Part shown: positions 1 through 5,760 of the stretch, one piece after another
How the letters are laid out: each line of letters opens with the position of its first letter
How positions within the stretch are numbered: position 1 is the stretch's first letter
Assembly (NCBI GenBank): GCA_913052435.1
Contig: CAJXDV010000057.1
Span: forward strand, 1 to 6,377
DNA length: 6,377 nucleotides
Direction of reading: 5' to 3'
Origin: an uncultured Pelagibacteraceae bacterium
GTDB lineage: Bacteria; Pseudomonadota; Alphaproteobacteria; Pelagibacterales; Pelagibacteraceae
Translations under genes and position numbers: made by a program
The notes under the pieces: model-generated
Told to the model about the DNA's origin: nothing
The model's input: the letters and a program-made list of their open reading frames with translations, nothing else
Databases searched by the model: none

Positions 1-2
1 GG

Positions 3-794
3 TCTTTAGAACAGGCAAAAATTAAAAGAAAGAAAAAACTGCTTGAAGGAAACGTTGTTGTTATTACTGGTAGCACTGGAACTATAGGTTTCGAAACTTA
101 TAAAATGTTTAAAAGTTATGGAGCTGAAGTTGTTTTGCTTGACTATAATTTAGAACGACTAAAAGAAGTGCAATCCAAAATCAAAGATCTTTGCATCCAC
201 TGTGATGTAACAAATAAAAGAAGCGTGAAGAATGCCTTTAAACAAATCTGTGAAAAATTTGGAGGCATTGATATTTTAGTTTCAAACGCAGGTATAGCTC
301 CTGTTGGCTCCATTGGTGAAGTAAGTGACGAAATATTAAGAAAAAGTTTTGAGGTTAATTTCTTTTCCCATCAAAACTGTGCTTCTGAAGCAGTTAAAAT
401 AATGAAAAAACAAAATATTAATGGTTGTTTACTTTTCAATATTTCAAAACAATCTGTAAATCCTGGGAAAAATTTTGGACCTTACGGATTACCAAAGTCT
501 GCCTTACTTAGTTTATGTAAACAGTATGCAGTAGATTATGGATCCCATGGAATTAGATCTAATGGAGTGAATGCAGATAGAATAAGAAGTGGTTTAATGA
601 ATGACAAAATGATCAGAACAAGAGCAAAAGCTAGATCAATTAGTACAGATGATTATATGAGAGGAAATTTATTATTAAACGAAGTTAAGGCAGAAGACGT
701 TGCTAAAGCCTTTTTCCATTTAGCTACTTCAAAAAAAACTACTGGAGCAGTTCTTACTGTTGATGGTGGTAATATAGCAGCATCACTAAGATAA
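3..794 (+). CDS. C-terminal SDR domain of a probable bifunctional class II aldolase/short-chain dehydrogenase (5' partial)
   Basis: The reading frame is open from the window edge, so the ATG at 105 is internal: the NAD-binding loop lies upstream of it. Numbering the visible residues from base 3, a Rossmann glycine loop TGSTGTIG is at 22-29. Asp47 ends the second strand (suggesting NAD rather than NADP), NAG is at 95-97, and the catalytic set is Asn119, Ser148, Tyr161 and Lys165 (YGLPK). The edge reads (W)SLEQAK, the linker I associate from memory with fused aldolase/dehydrogenases of the RhaD/RhaEW type, as are the later NADRIRSGL and the C-terminal DGGNIAASLR. In such fusions the N-terminal class II aldolase splits a ketose-1-phosphate to DHAP plus an aldehyde, and the SDR half oxidises or reduces that aldehyde in the cytoplasm. 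The aldolase half lies outside the window, so the fusion is inferred. Substrate unknown; rhamnulose-1-phosphate is the usual annotation. It converges on the minus-strand operon with 8 nt between stop codons. A stand-alone SDR is the alternative. Confidence 0.85.
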   Translation, partial: SLEQAKIKRKKKLLEGNVVVITGSTGTIGFETYKMFKSYGAEVVLLDYNLERLKEVQSKIKDLCIHCDVTNKRSVKNAFKQICEKFGGIDILVSNAGIAPVGSIGEVSDEILRKSFEVNFFSHQNCASEAVKIMKKQNINGCLLFNISKQSVNPGKNFGPYGLPKSALLSLCKQYAVDYGSHGIRSNGVNADRIRSGLMNDKMIRTRAKARSISTDDYMRGNLLLNEVKAEDVAKAFFHLATSKKTTGAVLTVDGGNIAASLR

Positions 795-802
795 ATTTTT
801 TA

Positions 803-1276
803 TTATAATTTAGCTAGTTTATTTTCAAAATTCTCAACAAAATATTTTTTTCCTTTTAGAACAATTTTATGATTTTCATTAACTAGCTTCTTTTTTTGAA
901 AAGGAATTCCACCTGGATATTTTTCGTTTATCTTGCCATCAGATTTTAATGTTCTCCAATATGGGGTGATATTTTTTTTTCCATCTTGAATATCTTCTTT
1001 AGCTGCATTTGCCGCTATCCATGAGAAAATGCCTGTAACTATGGGGCAGGCAGTTATGGTTTTATGTTTTTTGGCAAGTTTTTTTCTTATTTCATTAATA
1101 GTTGTTAGTTTACCTTTTGGAACTTTTTTCATTAAGGTGTTCACTTCTAACGGTGAAGGCATAACAAATTTTCCCTTCCCCCAAGATTTATTTAATTTTT
1201 TCGGGATAATTTTGATTTTGGGAAAGTCTTTTTTGTCATATAGTTTTTTTTTGAATTTATACCTATCTTTTTTCAC
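803..1276 (-). CDS. MGMT/alkyltransferase-like protein lacking the acceptor cysteine
   Basis: 157 aa, basic (many Lys). The central part resembles the DNA-binding domain of O6-alkylguanine-DNA alkyltransferases. VPKGKLTTINEI at 52-63 matches the family's VPxGxxxTYGEI, and the region from ITPYWRTL (103-110) to PGG (121-123) sits where MGMT has IPCHRV and GGYxGG. The alkyl-accepting Cys and the next His are replaced by Tyr106-Trp107 (PYWR), so suicide alkyl transfer is not expected. Acceptor-less relatives (ATL proteins, PWHR) bind alkylated bases and flag them for nucleotide excision repair; this longer MGMT-family group is poorly characterised. The start is GTG (1276-1274), overlapping the mtnA stop by 4 nt (GTGA), so translation is probably coupled and the gene is the last of the mtnP-mtnA operon. 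Family assignment is fairly safe; the repair role is inferred. It may instead act on or sense something tied to MTA/SAM metabolism. Confidence 0.75.
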   Translation of the reverse strand: MKKDRYKFKKKLYDKKDFPKIKIIPKKLNKSWGKGKFVMPSPLEVNTLMKKVPKGKLTTINEIRKKLAKKHKTITACPIVTGIFSWIAANAAKEDIQDGKKNITPYWRTLKSDGKINEKYPGGIPFQKKKLVNENHKIVLKGKKYFVENFENKLAKL

Positions 1277-2349
1277 TTAAATAACTTCTTCAATCCTTCT
1301 TTAGATGCTTCACAAACCCCTTTTTCAGTAATTAATCCTGTTACATATTGAGCGGGAGTAACATCAAAAGCTAAGTTCATTGTTTTGCTTTTTTTTGGAT
1401 AAATTAATACTTTTTTAACATTATTATTTTCGTCTAAACCTTCTATGTAAGATAGTTCTTTTGAATCTCTTTCTTCAATTGGAATCTTTTTTAAATCGGT
1501 AGTTTCCCAATCTATTGTTGAGCTTGGTAAAGCAACATAAAAAGGAACATTGTTATCTTTTGCGGCTAGTGCTTTTAGATAGGTTCCGATTTTATTCGCA
1601 ACATCGCCTGTAGCAATTGTTCTATCAGTCCCAACTATGCACATATCAACTTCACCTCTTTGCATGAGTATTCCTCCAGTATTGTCAGCTATAATTGTAT
1701 TAGGTACTCCTTCTTCGTTTAATTCAAAAGATGTAAGGAAAGCTCCTTGATTTCTTGGTCTTGTTTCATCAACCCAAACATGAACTTTAATTCCTTTTTT
1801 ATGTGCATGATAAATTGGAGAAGTAGCGGTACCCCAATCAATTGTTGCAAGCCATCCCGCATTACAATGAGTTAATATATTAACTGTATTTTTCTTTTTA
1901 TTATAGATTTCTTCAATAATTTTTAATCCATGAAGCCCAATATTTTCACAAAATTTTACATCTTCTTCACAAATTGAACTTGCTTCTTCTAAAGCGATTT
2001 TTAAAACTTCTTTATTATTTACACCTGATAATTTCTTTAGCATTCTATTAACAGCCCATTTTAAATTTATTGCAGTGGGTCTTGATTTAATAAAATCTTC
2101 AGAACTTTTATTAATAAATTCAGGATTGTTCTTTTCTATAATTGCTAAAACTATCCCGTAAGCTGCTGTAGCTCCTATAAGAGGGGCCCCCCTCACCTTC
2201 ATGGTTTTGATTGCGTTTATAGCTTCTTTAGTGGTTTTAAGATTTATTATTTCAAATTTATGAGGAAGTTTAGTTTGGTCAATAATTTTTACTGTTTGAT
2301 CTTTTTTATCAAACCAAATTGTTCTAAATGCTTTTCCATTTATATGCAT
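1273..2349 (-). CDS. mtnA: S-methyl-5-thioribose-1-phosphate isomerase
   Basis: 358 aa, full length for the family. It interconverts methylthioribose-1-phosphate and methylthioribulose-1-phosphate in the cytoplasm, the step after MTA phosphorolysis. Visible motifs: substrate-phosphate loop RGAPLIGATAAYG at 53-65; THCNAG at 160-165 with the catalytic Cys162; DETRPRNQG at 194-202; ADNTGG at 221-226; GTDR at 240-243 with the catalytic Asp242; NKIGTY at 252-257; and FDVTP at 328-332 near the C-terminus. This is the eIF2B-alpha-like fold; related ribose-1,5-bisphosphate isomerases share motifs, but the length and the adjoining mtnP favour MtnA. The ATG (2349-2347) overlaps the mtnP stop by one base (TAATG), and the TGA stop overlaps the next gene's GTG, so the three genes look like one translationally coupled transcript. 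No mtnK is needed because MtnP already yields the 1-phosphate. The steps after MtnA are not encoded in the window. Confidence 0.95.
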   Translation of the reverse strand: MHINGKAFRTIWFDKKDQTVKIIDQTKLPHKFEIINLKTTKEAINAIKTMKVRGAPLIGATAAYGIVLAIIEKNNPEFINKSSEDFIKSRPTAINLKWAVNRMLKKLSGVNNKEVLKIALEEASSICEEDVKFCENIGLHGLKIIEEIYNKKKNTVNILTHCNAGWLATIDWGTATSPIYHAHKKGIKVHVWVDETRPRNQGAFLTSFELNEEGVPNTIIADNTGGILMQRGEVDMCIVGTDRTIATGDVANKIGTYLKALAAKDNNVPFYVALPSSTIDWETTDLKKIPIEERDSKELSYIEGLDENNNVKKVLIYPKKSKTMNLAFDVTPAQYVTGLITEKGVCEASKEGLKKLFK

Positions 2350-3224
2350 TATTTTTTAAAAAGCACTCTACCCGCTATATTTTTTAGCTTATTTTTAGTT
2401 TTTGTTGTCATTAATTTTGGATTTGTAATAATTGCAGTATCAAGACAATTATTTGCGGGATCGTTTTTCTTAATATTTTGTTCAAAATTTTCAATAACTA
2501 ACTTGATCATACCTTTTGCCTTTTCAGCATTACTCATTAGAGTTTTTATTATCATTTGTACTTCAACATTTTCATGATCTGGATGCCAACAATCAAAATC
2601 TGTTACCATAGCTACAGTGGTATAACGAATCTCAGCTTCTCTTGCTAATTTAGCCTCTGGCATATTGGTCATTCCTATTACATCAGCATTCCAGCTTCTA
2701 TATAAATTCGATTCAGCAAGAGTAGAAAATTGTGGACCTTCCATAACAATATAGATACCATCTCTTTGATATTTGATATTTAATTTCTTAAGAGAATTTT
2801 CACACGCATCGGCTAAACCAATACTTGTTGGATGAGCCATTGAAACATGCGCAACTATTTCTTGATCAAAAAATGTTTTATCCCTAGCAAATGTTCTATC
2901 AATAAACTGATCAACTAGTACAAAAGTACCGGGATTTAAATTTTCTTTTAGAGAACCTACTGCTGAAATAGAAACTATGTCTGTAACCCCAGATTGTTTT
3001 AAAGCATCAATGTTAGCTCTAAAATTAATATTTGTTGGCGAAATTTTATGACCTCTGGCATGCCTTGGTAAAAAACAGACCTTTTTTCCTTTATAGTTAA
3101 AATTTAGTATTTGGTCCGACGGATTTCCCCATGGAGTTTCAATTGTTTTCCATTTCAGGTTTTCCAGCCCTTCAATTTCATAAAGTCCACTACCTCCAAT
3201 AATTCCAAGTTTGTTTTTTGTCAT
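2349..3224 (-). CDS. mtnP: S-methyl-5'-thioadenosine phosphorylase
   Basis: 291 aa, usual length. It splits 5'-methylthioadenosine (a by-product of polyamine and homoserine-lactone synthesis and other SAM use) with phosphate into adenine and methylthioribose-1-phosphate. It belongs to the PNP/MTAP family of nucleoside phosphorylases. Visible: phosphate loop GGSG at 10-13; LPRHARGH at 52-59; NFRANIDALK at 67-76; SAVGSLKE at 87-94; MEGPQFST at 161-168; MTNMPEA at 185-191; and TDFDCW at 208-213. The Asp pair in that last motif (209, 211) is the hallmark of adenine-specific MTA phosphorylase, where guanosine/inosine PNPs carry Asn. The products feed mtnA (next gene, one-base overlap) and apt (divergent neighbour). 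It is the first gene of the minus-strand operon; no clear Shine-Dalgarno precedes the ATG. Confidence is high because both the motifs and the neighbours agree. Confidence 0.95.
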   Translation of the reverse strand: MTKNKLGIIGGSGLYEIEGLENLKWKTIETPWGNPSDQILNFNYKGKKVCFLPRHARGHKISPTNINFRANIDALKQSGVTDIVSISAVGSLKENLNPGTFVLVDQFIDRTFARDKTFFDQEIVAHVSMAHPTSIGLADACENSLKKLNIKYQRDGIYIVMEGPQFSTLAESNLYRSWNADVIGMTNMPEAKLAREAEIRYTTVAMVTDFDCWHPDHENVEVQMIIKTLMSNAEKAKGMIKLVIENFEQNIKKNDPANNCLDTAIITNPKLMTTKTKNKLKNIAGRVLFKK

Positions 3225-3272
3225 AAATTAATATAATTAATATGATCTTTTAATAAAAGTTTGAAGCATAAA
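3225..3272. promoter_or_regulatory. Divergent promoter region between mtnP and apt
   Basis: Only 48 bp separate the two start codons, so both promoters must sit here or reach into the genes. On the + strand a perfect TATAAT lies at 3232-3237, about 35 nt before the apt ATG, with at best a poor -35 (TTGTTT 3211-3216, 15-nt spacer). On the - strand TTCAAA (3265-3260) and TATTAA (3242-3237) are 17 nt apart, which would give mtnP a very short leader. Two small perfect inverted repeats are present: TTAAT-ATA-ATTAA (3228-3240) and CTTTT-AAT-AAAAG (3247-3259). In DNA this AT-rich such matches arise easily by chance. That the gap is a promoter region is likely; the exact boxes are not secure. Confidence 0.4.
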
Positions 3273-3800
3273 ATGGACTTAAGTAAATACATTCGTTCAA
3301 TACCTGACTATCCTAAAAAGGGTATTTTGTTTAGGGATATTACAACCTTGATAAAAAATAAAGAAGCTTTTAAAGAGGCTATTGATCAATTAAGCAAAAT
3401 TGCATCAAAAATTAAATTCGACAAATTGGTTGCAGTCGAATCGAGAGGTTTTGTTTTTGCTTCTGCCCTTTCTTACAATTTGTCAAAACCTTTCATTTTA
3501 ATTAGAAAAAAAGGAAAACTTCCCGCTGATACATTTTCACAAGATTTTGTGCTCGAATATGGAAAAGCTACGATTGAGATTCACAAAGACTCTATAAACA
3601 AAAATGATTCAGTTCTAATCATCGATGACTTAATAGCAACAGGTGGAACAGCGGAGGCGGCAGCAAAATTAGTTGAAAAATCTGGGGGAAATATAGCGGG
3701 CTTTATATTTGTGATTAATTTATACGATTTAGGTGGTGTGAATAATTTAAAAAATAAAGGCTATCAGACACACAGCCTAATTGAATTTCCTGGTCATTGA
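3273..3800 (+). CDS. apt: Adenine phosphoribosyltransferase
   Basis: Makes AMP from adenine and PRPP, recycling the adenine released by MtnP. I place the start at the ATG at 3273 (175 aa, MDLSKYIRSI), because family members typically begin this way and a weak GAAG (3263-3266) is suitably spaced before it. An upstream in-frame TTG at 3261 would add four residues but has no ribosome-binding site. Visible: RDIT at 21-24, ESRGF at 56-60, the flexible-loop motif RKKGKLP at 78-84, LEYG at 94-97, and the PRPP-binding loop LIIDDLIATGGT at 115-126. The type I phosphoribosyltransferase fold and family length are intact. It is divergent from mtnP and ends (TGA) one base before the stop of the converging glycosyltransferase gene, with no visible terminator. 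Confidence 0.95.
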   Translation: MDLSKYIRSIPDYPKKGILFRDITTLIKNKEAFKEAIDQLSKIASKIKFDKLVAVESRGFVFASALSYNLSKPFILIRKKGKLPADTFSQDFVLEYGKATIEIHKDSINKNDSVLIIDDLIATGGTAEAAAKLVEKSGGNIAGFIFVINLYDLGGVNNLKNKGYQTHSLIEFPGH

Positions 3801-3801
3801 A

Positions 3802-4647
3802 CTAAACTTTGGGTCTGTACCAAGAGTCTTTTCCCATTATTGCGTTAACCAAACCTAAGAGTCTATGATTATAAATTTCTTTTTTATCTCTGTTAAAAAA
3901 AAGTGAATATAAAAGTACCTTAAAAGCAGCTGAGATCAATTTTGGTAAAATAATTAAGAAAGAAATAAAGAATCCCTTGTGTTTTTTATGATAATAAAAA
4001 GTGGACCACATCCAATGCCAATTTCTCGATAATTCCATTGTCTTGTTTAAAGTTTTGTCATGTGATTTACCACCAGTATGATTAATTATTATGCTCGGTT
4101 CCAAATAAATTTTTTTTTTATGGTTTATCAAACGTTTACATAAATCAATTTCTTCAAAATAAAAGAAAAAATTTTCATCAAAAAAACCTATTTGTTGAAA
4201 TTCTGAAATATTTAAGAACATAGCAAAACCTTTAACATTCTTCACCTGAATGGGGTTGCTGGTATCTGTATTAATTTTTTTATTTTCGTCTTTTTCTTCT
4301 TGAACAAAGGGAGCGATAACAGCGAACTTAGGAACTCGTTTTGTTGATTCAAAAAAATTTTTGATGGTATCAGATTGTAAAATGGCATCAGGATTCAAGA
4401 TTAAAGCATATTTAGACGTAACTTTTTTTAGTCCAATATTATTTGCTTTTCCATAGCCTAAATTTTCTCCAGTTAAAATACATTCTACATTTGCAAATTC
4501 TTGTTCAATTTTCTTTTTAAAATCTAAATCGCCTGAATTCTCAACTAGAATGACCTTACAGTCTCTATCTATCGAGTTGAGACAATTTTTAATTATTTGG
4601 CCACTTTTAAATGAAGTTATTACAACAGTAATATCTTTGTTTGACAT
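3802..4647 (-). CDS. Family 2 glycosyltransferase (WbbL/rhamnosyltransferase-like)
   Basis: 281 aa, GT-A fold. It probably transfers a sugar from a nucleotide donor to a lipid-linked surface glycan at the cytoplasmic face of the inner membrane. Visible: N-terminal donor-binding strand ITVVITSFKSG at 6-16; ENLGYGKANNIG at 61-72; NPDA at 85-88 in the place of the metal-binding DxD, as is usual in the rhamnosyltransferase-like subgroup; GFFDENFFFYFEEIDLCKRL at 154-173 holding the acidic catalytic segment; and HTGGKS at 190-195. A hydrophobic stretch at about 226-251, interrupted by Lys236 and Lys243, looks like a membrane-associated helix pair rather than a clean transmembrane span. Divergent from rfbB/rfbA, so a dTDP-6-deoxyhexose such as rhamnose is a plausible donor, but this is inference; donor and acceptor cannot be read from the sequence. 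TAG stop; no Shine-Dalgarno before the ATG. Confidence 0.85.
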   Translation of the reverse strand: MSNKDITVVITSFKSGQIIKNCLNSIDRDCKVILVENSGDLDFKKKIEQEFANVECILTGENLGYGKANNIGLKKVTSKYALILNPDAILQSDTIKNFFESTKRVPKFAVIAPFVQEEKDENKKINTDTSNPIQVKNVKGFAMFLNISEFQQIGFFDENFFFYFEEIDLCKRLINHKKKIYLEPSIIINHTGGKSHDKTLNKTMELSRNWHWMWSTFYYHKKHKGFFISFLIILPKLISAAFKVLLYSLFFNRDKKEIYNHRLLGLVNAIMGKDSWYRPKV

Positions 4648-4728
4648 TATTTAAACATAATTGATTTTATAATCTAATTCTTTTATTAATCTAATTTATT
4701 AGATCATACCTTTTTTGTAAAAACAATT
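4648..4728. promoter_or_regulatory. Divergent control region between the glycosyltransferase and rfbB, with a repeated heptamer
   Basis: This 81-bp gap must carry signals for both directions. Toward rfbB there is a perfect TATAAT at 4668-4673. The perfect TTGACA at 4641-4646 lies 21 nt upstream, longer than the usual 17, and overlaps the other gene's start codon. An alternative pair is TTGATT (4661-4666) with TATTAA (4684-4689), spacer 17. The heptamer ATCTAAT occurs at 4672-4678 and 4689-4695, and its reverse complement ATTAGAT at 4698-4704, so the last two form a perfect inverted repeat around TT. No Shine-Dalgarno precedes either start codon. Promoter function is likely for the gap; the individual boxes and an operator role are tentative. 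Confidence 0.4.
4689..4704. repeat. Perfect 7-bp inverted repeat upstream of rfbB
   Basis: ATCTAAT (4689-4695), two T, then ATTAGAT (4698-4704), ending 24 nt before the rfbB ATG. A third copy in direct orientation lies 17 bp upstream at 4672-4678, within a 9-bp direct repeat AATCTAATT (4671-4679 and 4688-4696). A 2-nt centre is too tight for a good RNA hairpin and no T-run follows, so a dimeric regulator site is more likely than a terminator. Chance in AT-rich DNA is a real alternative. Confidence 0.45.
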
Positions 4729-5757
4729 ATGAAGAAAATTGTTGTAACTGGTGGCTCAGGTTTTATAGGAAGTAATTTAGTAAAATTTTTACTTAAAAAA
4801 AATTATTTTGTTATTAACATCGATAAATTAGGTTATTCAGCTAATCCCTATAATTTAAAAAGAGTTACTCCAAACAAAAATTACAGATTTTTTAAACAAG
4901 ATATCAATAACAAAAGTGGAATACTAAAAATTTTGAATAGATTTAAGCCTATTGGTATTTTTAATCTTGCTGCCGAAACACATGTTGATAGATCTATTGA
5001 TGCTCCTGAAGCTTTTATTAAAAGCAATATTTTAGGTGTTTATCATTTGCTTGTTGCTGTAGACAAATATCTAAAAAAAAATAGAAAGAAAATTAAATTA
5101 GTGCATATTTCAACTGACGAAGTGTACGGCGATATAGAAACAGGAAAAAGATCCAATGAAAAATTTTCATATAATCCTAGTTCACCGTATTCTGCTTCTA
5201 AAGCAAGCGCAGACCACTTGATTAAATCTTTTGTCAGAACTTACAAACTTCCAATAGTAATTTCCAATTGTTGCAATAATTATGGTCCTAATCAATTTCC
5301 TGAAAAACTAATACCAAAATTAATTTACAATATTATTAATAATAAACCCATGCCAATATATGGTAAAGGGAGAAACTCAAGAGAATGGATACACGTACAA
5401 GATCATTGTAAAGCACTATTAAAAATATTTCTTAGAGGTAAAGTTGGTGAAAGTTACAACGTTGGATCCAACCATAATATTCAAAATATTGATGTAGCAA
5501 GAAAATTGTTGGGTATTGCTAAAAAAAATTCTTTCGTCATAGGGAACAAAGTAAAAATTATTTTTGTAAAAGATAGACCCGGACATGATTTTAGATATGC
5601 TTTAGACAGCAACAAAATACGTAGAAAACTTAAATGGAAGTCAAAAATAAATCTTAATGTAGGTTTAGCTCATACATTTAAGTGGTATTTAAATAATATG
5701 AAATTTTTTACAAGTGTTGCGAGAGAACTATATGATAAAAGATTAGGATTGAAATAA
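4729..5757 (+). CDS. rfbB: dTDP-glucose 4,6-dehydratase
   Basis: 342 aa, close to the usual length (about 350). It converts dTDP-glucose to dTDP-4-keto-6-deoxyglucose using a bound NAD, the second step toward dTDP-L-rhamnose and related 6-deoxysugars of surface polysaccharides. Extended SDR fold: NAD loop GGSGFIG at 8-14; AAETHVDRSI at 81-90 (the HVDRSI signature of this subfamily); STDEVYG at 128-134 with the catalytic Thr129-Asp130-Glu131; YSASK at 154-158 with catalytic Tyr154 and Lys158; NNYGPNQFPEKLIP at 183-196; REWIHVQDH at 218-226; and RPGHDFRYALD at 283-293. The TDE triad and the HVDRSI and RPGHD motifs separate it from UDP-glucose epimerases. Only 3 nt separate its TAA from the rfbA ATG, so the two form an operon; the gene order rfbB-rfbA is a common variant. 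Also known as rmlB. Confidence 0.93.
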   Translation: MKKIVVTGGSGFIGSNLVKFLLKKNYFVINIDKLGYSANPYNLKRVTPNKNYRFFKQDINNKSGILKILNRFKPIGIFNLAAETHVDRSIDAPEAFIKSNILGVYHLLVAVDKYLKKNRKKIKLVHISTDEVYGDIETGKRSNEKFSYNPSSPYSASKASADHLIKSFVRTYKLPIVISNCCNNYGPNQFPEKLIPKLIYNIINNKPMPIYGKGRNSREWIHVQDHCKALLKIFLRGKVGESYNVGSNHNIQNIDVARKLLGIAKKNSFVIGNKVKIIFVKDRPGHDFRYALDSNKIRRKLKWKSKINLNVGLAHTFKWYLNNMKFFTSVARELYDKRLGLK

Positions 5758-5760
5758 AAA

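Noticed and set aside
105..794. Reading the left-edge gene as a complete 229-aa SDR starting at ATG 105
   Set aside because: The glycine-rich NAD loop TGSTGTIG (nt 66-89) is upstream of this ATG in the same open frame, so the ATG is internal.
792..812. Bidirectional terminator between the SDR gene and the alkyltransferase-like gene
   Set aside because: The stem is six A/T pairs with a 9-nt loop, too weak to call as an intrinsic terminator.
1029..1280. Plus-strand 83-codon open frame rich in Phe/Leu
   Set aside because: It lies antisense to the alkyltransferase-like gene; its hydrophobic composition is what the complement of Lys-rich codons gives. No ribosome-binding site or family match.
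2260..2577. Plus-strand 105-codon open frame that looks membrane-like
   Set aside because: It runs antisense across the mtnA start and mtnP end, both well-supported enzymes; the Phe/Ile richness is a mirror of Lys/Asn codons.
3261..3272. TTG start for apt, adding four residues
   Set aside because: No ribosome-binding site before it, and the ATG at 3273 gives the typical family N-terminus with a weak GAAG upstream.
4641..4673. Perfect TTGACA and TATAAT as a strong rfbB promoter
   Set aside because: The spacer is 21 nt, too long for a standard sigma-70 promoter, and TTGACA is also the complement of the glycosyltransferase start codons; kept only as a tentative element.
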